Source of the DNA: Bemisia tabaci
Taxonomy: Eukaryota; Arthropoda; Insecta; Hemiptera; Aleyrodidae
Reading direction: 5' to 3'
Assembly (NCBI RefSeq): GCF_918797505.1
Contig: NC_092801.1
Location: 8,866,001-8,930,000 of the forward strand
Length of the DNA stretch: 64,000 bases
A program made the position numbers and the translations under genes. Below the pieces are notes generated by a model. That model saw nothing but the letters and a program-made list of their open reading frames with translations. It did no database searches and was not told the origin of the DNA. Shown in pieces: positions 11,601 through 21,600 of the stretch. Positions within the stretch are counted from its first letter, which is position 1, and the number at the start of each line of letters is the position of its first letter.

Positions 11601-14600
11601 ACATGGTGTAGAGCCCGTGTTTGACTCTTAATAAGTCACATGTCGCCAAAACCCGCTCCTAACTCTGACATGTTGACTCTTAATATGTCACATGGTGCCG
11701 CTTGACTCTTAATACATTATAATTTGGAAGTTTGATATCAATATAAATTAAGAGCGCACACTATTTTTTAAAAATTATTAATTTTTAAAATTTTTTCAAA
11801 GAAAAAAAAAGAATGCAGAAGAGCTAGCCAGTTTTTCTAATAATGTTTAAAAACTGTTGACAGTTGCGTAGGTACCGAGGTCAGCCTCAGAAAATATCTA
11901 AGCTAATAACTAGCTATTTTTTGTGAGAGTGGGGGGGGGGGGGGTGTCCCACTTTTTGCTGTCTAAATAATTGAATCAAATATGAACCTTCAAAGCAAGG
12001 TTGTGCGTCGGAAAAATACTCTACCAGAAATTCCCTTACATTGTGTGCTGTTCTGCCTGCCCCCAGTGTAGCTCATCGACAGTATTCTGTTAGGTATTTC
12101 ATTGTCAGTGGGGACAAACACTTAAGTGCAGAGAAACAGAAGGTATTTCATTGTCAATGGGGACAAACACTTAAGTGCAGAGAAACAGAAAGTTGAATAG
12201 GAATGCCTCTACTTGACTTAGAAAAGTTTATTAAAGTAATATCGGCACGATAACTGCCTAAAAATTTCAAACGAAATCAGCTGCATACTAGTTTAAAGTT
12301 AGCAGTTCGAAAAACCAAGTTTTGTGAAAAGACCAATTAAGTTTCAATAACTTAAGTCGGAGAAATGCTACAAAAAACACAATTAAATGAAAAACGGGGA
12401 TGTTTCAAAATATTTCACAGTTTCATTTTCAACCGAATCAAAATTAAAACAAAGATAATATTATGCTCTTTTTTCTTTTTTAATTTTCCCTGTCTGGTTA
12501 AAAATGAAGCTGTCTAATATTTCAAACTGTCCCAGATGTTCACCTAATCTTCGTTTCTTGCAGCTTTTCCCCGATTAATTAATTATTATTTTTTTTTACT
12601 GTTTTTTTTGGCTGTTTAAGGTGCCCATTATTTGTAAGTTTTAATCTGCTATGTTTTGAACTCAAAATTATCTGATTAGGTTGCAACTCAGTGTCACAAA
12701 AAAAAGTAGACTGCATTGACTCATCATTACGTGGCTGGATTCTGCATATGCATACCTCGTAACTAAAATTCGTTTTTCATGCAAAAAAATCAGAGCGCAT
12801 TTCATCAGGAAGAGTCTAATGTTGTACTTCAGGTCCTCCTCGATAGATAGAGCTACAAATGTGATTACTACTGATTGAAGGTTGCTGGGCAACGGCGAAA
12901 ATGCTGCTGGAGGCATACGATTTTGCTGAAGAAACTTTTGTAGGGGACAGGCACAAGAAAAATTTTATAAAAATGATAAAAATCGCGAACTCACTTGCGC
13001 TATGTTAATTCAGTTGGGACGCGTTTCGGGGTCGAGATGGCCCCATCAGCAACCGGCAGCGAACTCATATTTGTGAACTCGTGTAAGCTGCCGGCTGATG
13101 ATGGGGCCATCTTGACTCCGAAACGCGTCCCAGCTGAATTAACAAAGGGCAAGTGAGTTCGCGATTTTCATCTATTTCTATACGATTTTGCTGAACGCAG
13201 ACGCTGTGTTTGTGGTAATGGAAGAGTTAAAAATGTTAAATTAAAAAACGAAAATGCACAATCGGTAATTTTCTCTTTCGACCTCTTTTCCAGTTTAATC
13301 TGTGTTATATGCAAGTCATCAAATATTAATACATCATCGGTGAATCACTGAAATATCTGTTTCCTTTGTTTGCAGTATGCTGTTTTTGAGCCAGGAACCC
13401 GTAACACTGGTACTGCAATCGCAGGGAAGAACATCGCTAATCCTATTGCCATGTTAAACGCGTCGGTAGATATGTTGGAGCACTTAGGTCACGACTCACA
13501 TGCCGAAGTTATAAGAACTGCAATTAACAAAACCATTAGCGAAGATCATATTCACACACCTGGTAAAACTGTGTTCCACACTATTTAACTACATTAACAC
13601 TATTTATTTATTTTCACCCTCCAGTCCTTTATGATCATCTTTGTTGTATGAAAATAAATAAACCAGATTTGAAGAGTAAAACATCACGAAAGAAAAGAGA
13701 ATTGGATGAACCACTACATAGAATTAGAAATAAAGTAATAGAGCATTACGATTCATGTTCTTTTATATGAGAAGTGAAATCACACTCTGGCAATGAGGCG
13801 TTACTATCTCATAGAATCATCAGGAGCTAATAGTCTCTTTACACTGATATGAGATCAAGAAAATGAAACAAAACTCTATAAAAGCTGAAAGCTGAATTTT
13901 GTCTGAGAAAGAATTAAAATGAGTGTAAAAGAAGCTAAAAATCAACTGAAACATGGGAGCACTTATCTGATTTAAGGTGATTCGATGGACGCCATATTTT
14001 ATGTCAGAACGGCATGCGATATATCGCATCAATTGGTTCCATTTTTCCAGCTACTCGTCATTTTTCTCCAATTTTGCAAATCTGTTGTCAGGAGACTATA
14101 GCACTCATTTACCAATTTTAACAAAGAAATTCAACATAATAAAAGCGTGGTTTTTTTACAGGAAAAATGTCGCATTCGATACTGATATCGAAACTGCATT
14201 CGAATGCGATATTTTTCCTCTGAAAAAACCACGCCTTCATTACTTTGAATTTGTTGGTCAAAATCATTGACTGAATTCTTTAGTATCCTAACAACAGAAT
14301 TGCGATCTCAAAATTCGAGAAATATGACGAATGGCTGAAAAAATGGAACCAATCAATGCAATATTCCGCATATTGTTTTGACACAACATATAGCGTCCAT
14401 CGAATCACCTTAAGTCAATATCCAGTGATATTTTTCAGAAAGCAAATTGTGATCATGAAAAGTCAGGTAATTTTCTCCCACTGAGTTTGTAGACACCTTG
14501 TTAAAGTTTGAAGGCTGCATCTGGAGAATTTGGTTGTTCAAGCGTCACTTTAAATTAGTTACTTAGCGACAGAGAGGCATAACTCCACCCAGTGCAGATT

Positions 14601-14897
14601 TTCTCCAAGTCTCCACGCAGATAGTCTTCTTTTGAAAAAATCATCCCAGTAAGCGTTGCATGGTGCAAAAGAAGTCTATCGGTCTGATTTTTATTTCAAG
14701 TACAGGCACGAATTTCAGATCAAAAAAATTTTAAACAGAGATCTTAGAAATCTTAAAAATTTGAAATTCCAATCACAAATGTGTCAGAAGAAGTCCTAAT
14801 GTGTTTCTCTCTTTTAGATTTGGGTGGTCAAGCAACCAGTATCGATGTTGTGCAAAATATCATCAAGCATGTCCAAGCTCTCTCTAAAAAGTGGTAA
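2255..14897 (+). CDS. Idh3g: NAD-dependent isocitrate dehydrogenase, gamma (regulatory) subunit, mitochondrial; 5' end missing
   Basis: Exons are 2255-2358, 4485-4600, 5490-5680, 7288-7421, 10099-10330, 13376-13562 and 14818-14897; all junctions are GT-AG and join in phase to 347 codons plus TAA. Family knowledge: this subunit partners the catalytic alpha subunit in the mitochondrial matrix complex that oxidises isocitrate to 2-oxoglutarate in the TCA cycle. Counting from the first residue seen, the N-terminal glycine-rich PGGGIGPE is at 18-25, [14 protein letters not shown] at 124-137, HKANIMKLSDG at 177-187, IIDNT at 209-213, NLYGSIVSN at 231-239 and [19 protein letters not shown] near 264-282. 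Ser235 and Asn239 stand where catalytic subunits have two metal-binding aspartates, which marks a regulatory rather than an alpha subunit. The gene is complete from the mature core to the C terminus; only the presequence region is missing. The first Gly of GGG replaces the Asp of GDGIGPE seen in vertebrate homologues. Confidence 0.96.
2655..2705. repeat. (TTTA)n microsatellite, likely LINE tail
   Basis: About a dozen TTTA units, interrupted once or twice. It abuts the low-coordinate end of the minus-strand LINE relic, so on the LINE's own strand it reads (TAAA)n, as expected for a 3' tail. Confidence 0.85.
2706..3965 (-). pseudogene. Decayed non-LTR retrotransposon (LINE) fragment, C-terminal reverse-transcriptase region
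   Basis: Minus-strand frames carry typical LINE RT C-terminal blocks. At 3951-3646 there is [15 protein letters not shown] followed by [10 protein letters not shown]. At about 3670-3525, in a shifted frame, is [17 protein letters not shown] with [14 protein letters not shown]. At 3086-2871 is [20 protein letters not shown] followed by LPLNLRKV. The order is correct for one element. It is dead: there is at least one frameshift around 3650-3680, foldback A1 (3075-3518) splits it, and the upstream RT and endonuclease parts are absent. It lies antisense within the first visible intron of the isocitrate dehydrogenase gene. The clade is not resolved; a Jockey- or RTE-like element is my guess. Confidence 0.8.
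3075..3518. mobile_element. Foldback MITE, family A copy 1 (inserted in the LINE)
   Basis: It starts AAGGTGATTCAATGGACGCC and ends with the complement (GGAATCACCTT). The two arms of about 200 bp pair almost throughout, around a centre containing GATATCAGTATCGAATGCG. It interrupts the LINE reading frame, so it is younger than the LINE. The right side continues TTAA; the left side is CAA. Confidence 0.9.
4485..4600 (+). CDS. Idh3g: Idh3g exon, residues 35-74
   Basis: The acceptor is TTTTTAG ending at 4484 and the donor is GTCAGT at 4601. It encodes [18 protein letters not shown] and then an acidic linker to [12 protein letters not shown]; the last base begins Gly74. This is the variable surface segment followed by the conserved I-R-R-N-x-V-A-x-K-G turn of the family. 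Confidence 0.94.
5417..5451. repeat. CT-rich microsatellite
   Basis: Alternating CT and TCTCT units immediately upstream of the acceptor of exon 5490-5680. It lengthens the pyrimidine-rich zone before that exon. Confidence 0.8.
5490..5680 (+). CDS. Idh3g: Idh3g exon, residues 74-137
   Basis: The acceptor is TTTTTAG ending at 5489. The donor GTTCGT at 5681 is weaker than the others. The exon encodes [20 protein letters not shown], the conserved [11 protein letters not shown] strand, and ends with [14 protein letters not shown], the substrate-binding segment that carries the conserved tyrosine. A CT-rich microsatellite lies just upstream in the intron (5417-5451). Confidence 0.95.
5928..6077. 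mobile_element. hAT-type MITE (family S) with G18 and G15 tracts
   Basis: Termini are CAGGGGCGTAGCTAGG and CCTTAGCTACGCCCATG, and the element is flanked by a perfect 8-bp duplication AGAGTGTC (5920-5927 and 6078-6085). Imperfect CAG...CTG ends with 8-bp duplications are the hAT signature. The interior holds runs of 18 and 15 G. Confidence 0.92.
6677..7166. mobile_element. MITE-like element with ACTTTAACCCATTGACTTA inverted ends
   Basis: The sequence ACTTTAACCCATTGACTTA at 6677 is repeated inverted at the right end (TAAGTCAATGGGTTAAAGT, ending 7166). Further in, GGGCCAGGA and CTGGCCCAGC also pair loosely. There is no coding capacity; it lies in the intron before exon 7288-7421. Confidence 0.7.
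7288..7421 (+). CDS. Idh3g: Idh3g exon, residues 138-182
   Basis: The acceptor is TTTTCAG ending at 7287 and the donor GTAAGT at 7422 is a perfect match to consensus. It encodes [20 protein letters not shown] and ends in [11 protein letters not shown] plus two bases of Met182. Lys178 in HKANIM is the conserved lysine of the family. Confidence 0.95.
7674..9556 (-). mobile_element. Large composite foldback element, family D copy 1
   Basis: It matches 44845-47103 in the opposite orientation over most of its length: the end AGGACATTTCGTCAACG, the segment around 7740-8030, the GC-rich hairpin region, and the 9180-9550 segment including ACCAAACGCTCAAAATTAGA. Two internal stretches (8103-8215 and 8655-8838) are themselves inverted copies of one another. 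It fills most of the 2.7-kb intron before exon 10099-10330. No credible transposase is visible. The open frame at 8031-7732 is conserved between copies but is no better conserved than its surroundings. Confidence 0.8.
8872..8947. repeat. 76-bp near-perfect hairpin, family C copy 1
   Basis: AGCGCCTACAAACCTAACAG continues to a GCATTGCGCAATGC centre and then mirrors itself back to GTAGGCGCT, with essentially no loop. Other copies are at 25459-25534, 46422-46495 and 55951-56026, always inside family D sequence. Confidence 0.93.
10099..10330 (+). CDS. Idh3g: Idh3g exon, residues 182-259
   Basis: The acceptor is TTTTTTAG ending at 10098 and the donor is GTCAGT at 10331. The exon encodes [20 protein letters not shown], then [36 protein letters not shown] and GRNYGDH. 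Asp211 of IIDNT is kept, but the later pair of aspartates of catalytic subunits is Ser235 and Asn239 here. GC content is visibly higher than in the flanking introns. Confidence 0.96.
10393..10656. mobile_element. Foldback MITE, family Y copy 1
   Basis: The ends are CATGCCTCAATCACACGCTG and the complement of that sequence (CAGCGTGTAATTGCGGC). The second copy is at 37733-37986. It starts only about 60 bp after the exon ending at 10330. Confidence 0.85.
10657..11619. other. Intronic stretch, nothing recognised
   Basis: AT-rich intron sequence with a T19 run near 11311-11329. Open frames here are short and lack splice-compatible ends. No repeat shared with the rest of the window was noticed. Confidence 0.4.
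11620..11720. repeat. Three spaced copies of TTGACTCTTAATA
   Basis: TTGACTCTTAATA recurs at about 11621, 11673 and 11702. The first two copies continue into GTCACATG. They are spaced irregularly, so this is a decayed short repeat rather than a clean tandem array. Confidence 0.6.
12093..12190. repeat. 49-bp tandem duplication
   Basis: The unit beginning GGTATTTCATTGTCA and ending GAGAAACAGAA occurs twice head to tail (12093-12141 and 12142-12190), with one visible difference (GTCAGTGG versus GTCAATGG). This is a recent local duplication inside the intron before exon 13376-13562. Confidence 0.93.
12979..13168. mobile_element. Foldback element, family P
   Basis: AAATCGCGAACTCACTTG is repeated inverted at the right end, and the inner arms GTTAATTCAGTTGGGACGCG also pair. 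The right arm contains GGCTGATGATGGGG...CCGAAACGCGTCCC, which resembles part of a hammerhead ribozyme core. No other copy was noticed in this window. Confidence 0.85.
13376..13562 (+). CDS. Idh3g: Idh3g exon, residues 260-322
   Basis: The acceptor is TTTGCAG ending at 13375 and the donor is GTAAAA at 13563. It encodes [20 protein letters not shown], the nucleotide-binding region, then [18 protein letters not shown] and the HIHTP segment near the C terminus. If the donor is ignored the frame runs GKTVFHTI and stops at 13586-13588 (see the polyadenylation entry). Confidence 0.95.
13563..13662 (+). promoter_or_regulatory. Candidate intronic read-through 3' end with double AATAAA
   Basis: If the donor at 13563 is not used, the frame adds GKTVFHTI and stops at TAA 13586-13588. 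Two overlapping AATAAA hexamers follow at 13653-13658 and 13657-13662. The arrangement would give a transcript lacking the last 26 residues of the normal protein. There is no direct evidence that it is used. Confidence 0.35.
13974..14411. mobile_element. Foldback MITE, family A copy 2
   Basis: It reads TTAAGGTGATTCGATGGACG at the left and CGAATCACCTTAA at the right, with arms pairing over about 200 bp. TTAA is present on both sides, as for piggyBac-type targets. It lies in the last intron of the isocitrate dehydrogenase gene. Confidence 0.9.
14818..14897 (+). CDS. Idh3g: Idh3g terminal exon, residues 322-347 and stop
   Basis: The acceptor is CTCTTTTAG ending at 14817. The exon encodes [20 protein letters not shown] followed by LSKKW and TAA at 14895-14897. 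The D-LGG start and the C-terminal amphipathic helix match the family's usual end. The TAA sits inside GTGGTAAGT, a near-perfect splice donor whose GT would be at 14894-14895. Confidence 0.93.
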
Positions 14898-15214
14898 GTC
14901 CCTTTCTTCTCACTATCATCGTTTGAGTTTGCTCCAACTAATGATTTCTCAACACTAACAAAGCATGAGTCTTCCTCATGAAAACAGGAGCGGTGTATAA
15001 TTTTCCGAATCCTGTAATCACTTCTATTGAATGTCAAGCAAGTGTGCTGTGTTAAAATGAGAATGAAACATTTTGGCAAACTTAAAACACCAGCCCTGTG
15101 AAATCTTGCTTGCTCTAATTTTGTGGAGGCGGATCTTTTTATGGAATTATGGAGGTCTCGCATGCTGCAGGGATTTATGAAGCATTTCTCTTCTTCCGAG
15201 GAAAATTTTGCAAG

Positions 15215-15590
15215 AAACGCAAAAGTGCCTCTGGTTCTCTCTGTACAAAACTCCCAAGCTTTCTTAGAAAAACTCTCAAATTTGAGGTCGTAATGGATGG
15301 GATTGCTTATGTTACGGTGAGTATCCTTTCCTCTAGTTAAACTCTCCTTGCACAGATAGGGGGCAGATATATTAGGAGTGTTGCAATTCTGTCGAAGGAT
15401 TGTAAAGCTGAATTCTTGGCAACTTTGCCAATGTATTTGCTCTGTGCCATAAGATCCTGAATGGATACAGAGGTGGCTTCACTATGGCTTCAACTTTGAG
15501 AGCTTTTTCTGAGCTTGGAAGTTTCTCTTAGAGAAAACCAGTGGCACCATCAGGTCTCTCACGAAATTTTACTCAAGTACCACATGAATT
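15215..15590. repeat. Degraded family T foldback copy
   Basis: It shares several blocks in order with the intact element at 59835-60341: CTCCTTGCACAGATAGGGGGC, the TTGAGAGCTTTTTCTGAGCT segment and GAGAAAACCAGTGGCACCATC. Only the outline of the inverted repeat remains. It lies in the probable 3' UTR or immediate downstream flank of the isocitrate dehydrogenase gene. Confidence 0.7.
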
Positions 15591-15593
15591 GGA

Positions 15594-15599
15594 AATAAA
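15594..15599 (+). promoter_or_regulatory. Candidate polyadenylation signal AATAAA
   Basis: The first clean AATAAA noticed after the stop codon at 14897; use of it would give a 3' UTR of roughly 700 bases ending within the degraded family T repeat. Other hexamers occur further on (about 16567), so the choice is uncertain. Confidence 0.35.
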
Positions 15600-18500
15600 T
15601 ATCTGTAGAATGCAAAACCTCCATTACATTTTTGAAGTGGATTGCAGATAAATTTATCCTTTTAAAAGATTATAGATCCGCGGAAGGTTTGGATGAATAC
15701 TCCCTACAATCATGTGAAATTTCTTAACTCAGGAAAATTAGAAATATGAAGGAAAATTCTGTAAAGGTAAACTAAAGATAATGAAACTGATTCACTTCAT
15801 CCAGGCCGGTTACATTTGAATGTGTGAAAAAGTTGGTGTTGCATTTTGCTGATTAACAGCTGCTCCTTTATCGCAATGGGAAAGCCTGTTCAGTCATAGT
15901 GCATGCTGCATCGGTTCAAAAAGTTAGCATCGAAGCAGAACTATTTTTGCCATCATTCTCTACGAGAAAAAAAATGGTGTTAGTAATTTAAAAGATATTG
16001 AATGGCTCTGAAAGGGCAAAAGTAAAAGGTTAATTAAATATTGTCTTGCTCTGCTTAAGCTACTGTTGGGTATGAAATATCATAAACAGGGTGAAGAAAA
16101 GTTAAAATAAACAAAATTTTTAAAAATTTTACCATTGAACCTTTTGTTTTTCGAGATTTTGAATGGTGCGGAAGAGAAGTTTTTAATCAAACCTCATTGT
16201 GTTTCATGATAGCTCAGGCTCTCTAGAATGTTGCATTAAAAAACCTTGTGGCTTTAATGTGGTCCCTGTTACTGATACCAACATGCATTTGCTTTAAATT
16301 TAACTAACATTTTTATCAATCAAAAAAGCTGTATATAACAGCAAAATATTTTTTGAGGAGCTCATGAATTTTCTGTAATTCTAAAAAAAGGCAAAGCCCT
16401 GAGTTTATTCTAATTTATGCCCCTTCAAATGTACATTTTTAACTCTTTACCGAAATTTAACTCTTTTACTGAAAACGTACATTTTTTATTCCTTACTCTG
16501 CAAGGAAATTTCATTAACTCATCAAATTTTAGTGAGCTTCGAGGGTTAGGGTGTACCTTTCCAAAGAAGTTTGAAATAAAGCAAAAAATATATTTTATTT
16601 ATCCAGTGTTCTCCAACCACTAGTCAAAATCAGACATTGATCGTCTCTCTGCAATATGATCGAAACTTTATTTTAAGTTTGAAGAGAAAAATAAATTTAA
16701 AATTTTAGAGAATTTTTAGAGTAACTCTAATTTTTAATATGAATTTCAACGTCGCTTTTCCTCTGAAACTCAATCATAGATTCTCAATAAAAGATACGCG
16801 ATTGCCTGTTGAAGCATTACTGTAGGTCAAATAGCATTCAATCTTGAGAATTTATGATTAATATTATCAAATAACAATTGCCAAGGAACAATTGAACTTT
16901 CCTGCAAACTGACGATTTTACCGGACGAAGGAGAATCTTCGTTCTTAGTCCTTGATATGTAGACTCAAAAACCATTTTCTCTCCTTTACTGGCCAATTTC
17001 TTTTACAAAAAAGTACATCCTCATCATGAATATCTCAGGGCTCATCATTCAGAGATAATTCATGTGCACTAAAAATGTCGCCTCCATCATCACACATAGT
17101 TATACATAGTTATATAGTTATACTTATACACAATGATTACTGAAATGAGTTTTTGTGTACTGACAATGATTTTGTGCCTTTTAATGATCAACAGTGTGTG
17201 CTTTTGCGTGATACTAATCTTCTTGTTTTTTGTGTTGTGCTTCTCATAAACAGTCAAATTGTTGCTCCTCCTCATTTAATGTCCCGCCACGACACAACAT
17301 AATGAAGTTTTCGAAATTCTGCCTCGTCGGTTGGATTCAGTGACTGTTTACCAGTATTTGATCGCAAGTTCAATTACTTGATTTATCTACATTCCAGTCA
17401 ATCATTCCTATTATAAATTATGAGGCTGGCGTACATGCTCTCCTTGCTTACGAATCTTACTCAGGAAATGGTTGTTTCAAAACCTCAGCTAATTTTTTTT
17501 TAATGCAGCATTGTATCCTCAAACGTTCAACAAACAAGGTTTGAACTAAAGAAGAAGTCAGTTTTTTCTTCTATATCTTGCGTAGAAAAAGATTCACCCA
17601 ACAGGAAATTCGATAATCAATTCCTGAACGAAAGTATCTTCAAAACTGATCAAATAGAAGTTAGATTATATAAATGACCTTCATGTTTTTGCCGTTTAAG
17701 TGATGTCAACAGTAAACACATATTTTTTTAAGGAGTTGATTTTCAGATGTCCCCCTGTGTGATTTGTTTTCCTATGAATTTTACTAGTGGCATAGTGCAT
17801 TTATTCAAACCTTGTCTCAAAGCCCACCATACAAGCTGGCTCAAATTGAAAATGTATACGAGAAAAGAAGGTAGAATCAGACAGCTGCCAATGAAAAGGA
17901 ACAATTTTTTTTTTACTTTTTGTAGGTGGTCTCTGATTTCCCCATACAGATGAATTCTATCACATTTTTTTCCATGCTTTTGATCTCTTCCTGATAAATT
18001 TAGTTCAATCCAACTTTCAGAGCAAAAGTTTTAATTTTAAAGAAAATACAGAGTTTACCTCTTTACTTTAGATTGCAAATCACTGTCTGTCTAATCACAG
18101 TTTTCTGTATACAGATGTCATGAAAGCGGAGTTCACAACTCCTTTCTTAGCCCAATATTAGTAATTTTAATTCGCTAATCTGAAAAGGTAAAATTTACGG
18201 AACTGTAAATTATGTTTCGCCTTTTGGTTGCTGTCCATGTGAACTTTGGTTTCTTTGATTGAAATGATGTTCCAGGTAGCAGCTCATTTGCCAGCGTGAG
18301 AGGACAAGTATTGTAGGGTAAATTGAAGTGCTGGGCGCAGGAAGGGCACTTCTATTTTACAGCGTCTCAGAATCTTGGCTGACACTTCATTTATTCTAAA
18401 AAGAAGGAATTGCATTTATTTCATTGACATTTTTATTGACTATTCTAAATGATTTCACAATGTTTTAATCGATAAATTGAGAAAAATTACTATCAATTCT

Positions 18501-20015
18501 TCCCTGTAACCTTTAAATCAGCAGCCGAATTTCTGAACTAAAAGAAGTGTCCTTCCTGCACTTTGCGCCGCAATTGTTCACTTTTTTAAACCAGGTTTAC
18601 TTAATTCAATGGCATCATCAAGAAAATCAACTTTTGGTTTGCAATTTTTGCCAAAATTGTGAGCAACGTTACTATTCTAAAGAGTTTTTGATGATTATTA
18701 TATGTTAAGTAGCTTTCAAAGTGAAGTCCTTTTTTACAAACGTGTATTTTTATCATTGGCTCTGTTATGTTTAAGTCCTGAGAATTGTTGAAATTAAGCA
18801 TTGTTAAATTTGGCTGTGCTGGAAAAATCATTTCTAAAGCATTTTAATTTAAGTTTCGAAATTTGATCGTAAGAGTTATAAAGAACTGACCGATTTATGA
18901 AGCAGTCTATGTGATGTCTATTCGCTGCCTCAGTTCCAGAGATTTTCTTGTAGAATAATTTAAGAGATTTTCTTGAAAGCTTTTCCTAGAGAGCTGTTCA
19001 ATGGTGACACCATAAAAACTTGCCGTACCTTCGCTATTGAAGTTGTAAACTTCCTCTTACATTTTTTTTTTAAAGCAGGAAAACTAATCATTTTTGAAAT
19101 GGGAGATTCTGTCAGATTTTTTGTCTAATCGAAGTCTAATCTAAAAATACCTTCTAAAAATTTCAAGCAGAAATTGTAATTTTCTTGCTTTACTTTAATT
19201 TTTTTTTAAAATTAAATAGAACCCCTGTAGTTAAGATGCATATTTATTTCCCTAGTCACACCATTTTTTGGCTGTCACCTCCACTGTTGTAGGAACATGA
19301 TTCTCAGTTGCCACGTTTTAAAATTTTGCGCTTTACTTTAATTTTTTGAGCGACAAAAGGAGGCAAATTTTTTTCTAGCAAATCTTCGGGAATGATTTCG
19401 TTAATTTCTAAAAATTCTTAGCACTGATCAGACTACTTTTCCCTTCGGAAGTCAGGAACTGTCAAAATTACAACATCAGTGCCAGCACTTTTTTGTTCAT
19501 AGTATGAACACAAAGTCTCAATCCTGTATGTCAAGGACCCTGGGTCTGTTTTTCATATTGCCAAGCTGAGGTAGCTTTAAAAACTCATCTCAGGCACTAA
19601 TTTAATCCTAAGAAAATGATGAATATTGAAGAAAACTTTAATAAGTTCTGAGTAATGTAGGGGATATAAAGTATCTCGTGAACTCCGTGCTATTCAAAAA
19701 CGAGGCTTATAGTTTGTCAATTTCCAGACAAAAAATCGTAACTTCATTTCAATGTTCCTAATTTTTTCCTCCCAAATTGCATTTTTACCTGGAGAAACTT
19801 GGATAATTTTAACCGATAATTTTACTGATTTTTCTCATGATCTCATGCAAAAATCATACTAATTTTGGACAAAAATCGCAAAGGGATATTCTCTTAAAAA
19901 CTGAATTTTTTTGGTCAATTTTGCAATCTTGGAATGGAGTTACGTTCGTTCGTGCGGGAAACATCGAGCTCTCCCTTATCACAACAAATCTCTCTCTTCA
20001 CTGTTGATTCCTTGT
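15600..20015. other. Intergenic stretch without recognised features
   Basis: About 4.4 kb of AT-rich sequence. The open frames are short and low in complexity, and I saw neither splice-bounded exons nor any of the foldback families. It is the longest repeat-poor block of the window outside the gene. Confidence 0.5.
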
Positions 20016-20566
20016 AATAGACCACTAGACAAGGTACAAATTTAAGCAATCTGATACATGTTTCTTAACCAGAGTTTTACGTAAAACACGATTTTTACAA
20101 CGAAAATTACTGAAACCAACTTTTAACGAAGATATTAACGTTTATATTATACAGTTACGACGAATTTGAACTGCCCGTTGACAAGAAAATCAAAGCTCTA
20201 CGTGAGTCAAATCGCGCACTACAACGGTTTCAGCAAACTTTTGAATCAAGCAATGTTCATTTCCCACCATGTGTTGTTCAAACTTTAAGCAATTTGCTAA
20301 AGCTGAGCCAAAGCGTCAAGATGGAGGTTGCTAGATTTTTATATCGCAAAGACTGTCATGATAACGTTTAGCGCTCGATGTGAATCAGGTGGAGCATTGA
20401 GTTTTCATGAGTGGATGGTTTGAATTCATGCATCAAGAATCATTAAATATCTTTGTAAGGAGTTGATTTTAGTAATTTTTGTTGCGCGCATCGTGTTCTA
20501 CGTGAAATTTTAGTTACAAAACATGTTGCAGAGTGCTGAAATTCGTACCTTGTCTAGTGGTCCACT
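20016..20566. mobile_element. Foldback MITE, family G copy 1
   Basis: About 550 bp with ends AATAGACCACTAGACAAGG and CCTTGTCTAGTGGTCCACT. Inside are the shared blocks CTACGTGAGTCAAATCGCGC and TCATGATAACGTTTAGCGCT. Other copies are at 31933-32485, 40703-41257 and 47492-48045. An AG acceptor-like site at about 20157 belongs to the repeat and is not an exon of the upstream gene. Confidence 0.9.
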
Positions 20567-21449
20567 CATGTGGTTTTGCTTTCCTAGCCCACCTGTCTCA
20601 TCATAGTACCTACGAATACCGATTTCCGTCATGTATTTTCCAACCAAAACTAACATAATCTCAAATAAAAATTAGTAAATTGTTAAAGTTATTGCATGTT
20701 CTTCAGTTTTTTCCCTCAACCTGTCCAATCCTCCTCTTTGCTAAAAGCACTCCATAAAATGTCGAGGTTATGGCTTGATGTGCATGATTTTTCTGGTTTG
20801 CAAGATCATTTATGCCATTAGGTATTGATTTAATCCTCACGAAGAGTAAGTGAAAAATTTGTGGTGACAGATTTGGAATGGACATGATTGAAATCATTAT
20901 TTTCCTAGGCGTAAGTACCAAAATTTCAAAAATCCGGTTTTAGTGGATCATTTTTGGCCATGCAAAGATTTGTCTACAGCCGAACGACTTTTAAGAATAC
21001 CAAAATCCAAGGCCTCAAAAAAGTTTTAACATCCTCGGTTTTTATCGACAGGTTACGCTCGAGTAACAGGTGTAGTTTTTCTTGTAATCGTGTTCATGTG
21101 CTTACGTCATTTGGAAAATAATCAGTTCAATTTCATCCATGAGAAGCGCACCCATTATCCATTCCAGATTCAGTTCCTCAAGGGGTGGGGGTTTGGTGTT
21201 CTTCTTTGGAGAGTGGGTATATGCGGAATGAGGGAGGGAATGCAGAAGTTCATTTCTTGTTATGAAATTTTTATGCTGAAAGTAGCATCGTGTTTCCAGT
21301 AATGGTGATGCATGAGGGATGGACTGGAAGAAAAAATAAAAGAAACTAAGAAGAAAGAACCAAAAAAAAAAAAATGGAATGCATAATGTATCCCTAAAAT
21401 ACGTACTTTTCCCGCAAAATTTTCAAGCGGATTGACAGTGAAACTACCA

Positions 21450-21600
21450 GACCACATGTACTGCATTTTGCAATTTGGAACTATACATTCTGGCTCCTCT
21501 GGAAAAACAATTATGTGCATAGGGAAACTACTGGCACATACGTTGTATTTAACCGGGCTAGAATTTATAGTTCCAAATTGCAAAATGTAGTCCACATGTC
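21450..21600. mobile_element. Foldback MITE, family I copy 1
   Basis: Arms contain CTGCATTTTGCAATTTGGAA and its complement TTCCAAATTGCAAAATGTAG. The centre has GTGCATAGGG and GCACATACGTTG. Related copies are at 57832-57950 and 62056-62196. Confidence 0.85.

Noticed and set aside
20155..20370. Downstream exon spliced from the donor at 14894
   Set aside because: The acceptor-like AG and following frame are part of the family G repeat, which occurs three more times in the window without any gene.
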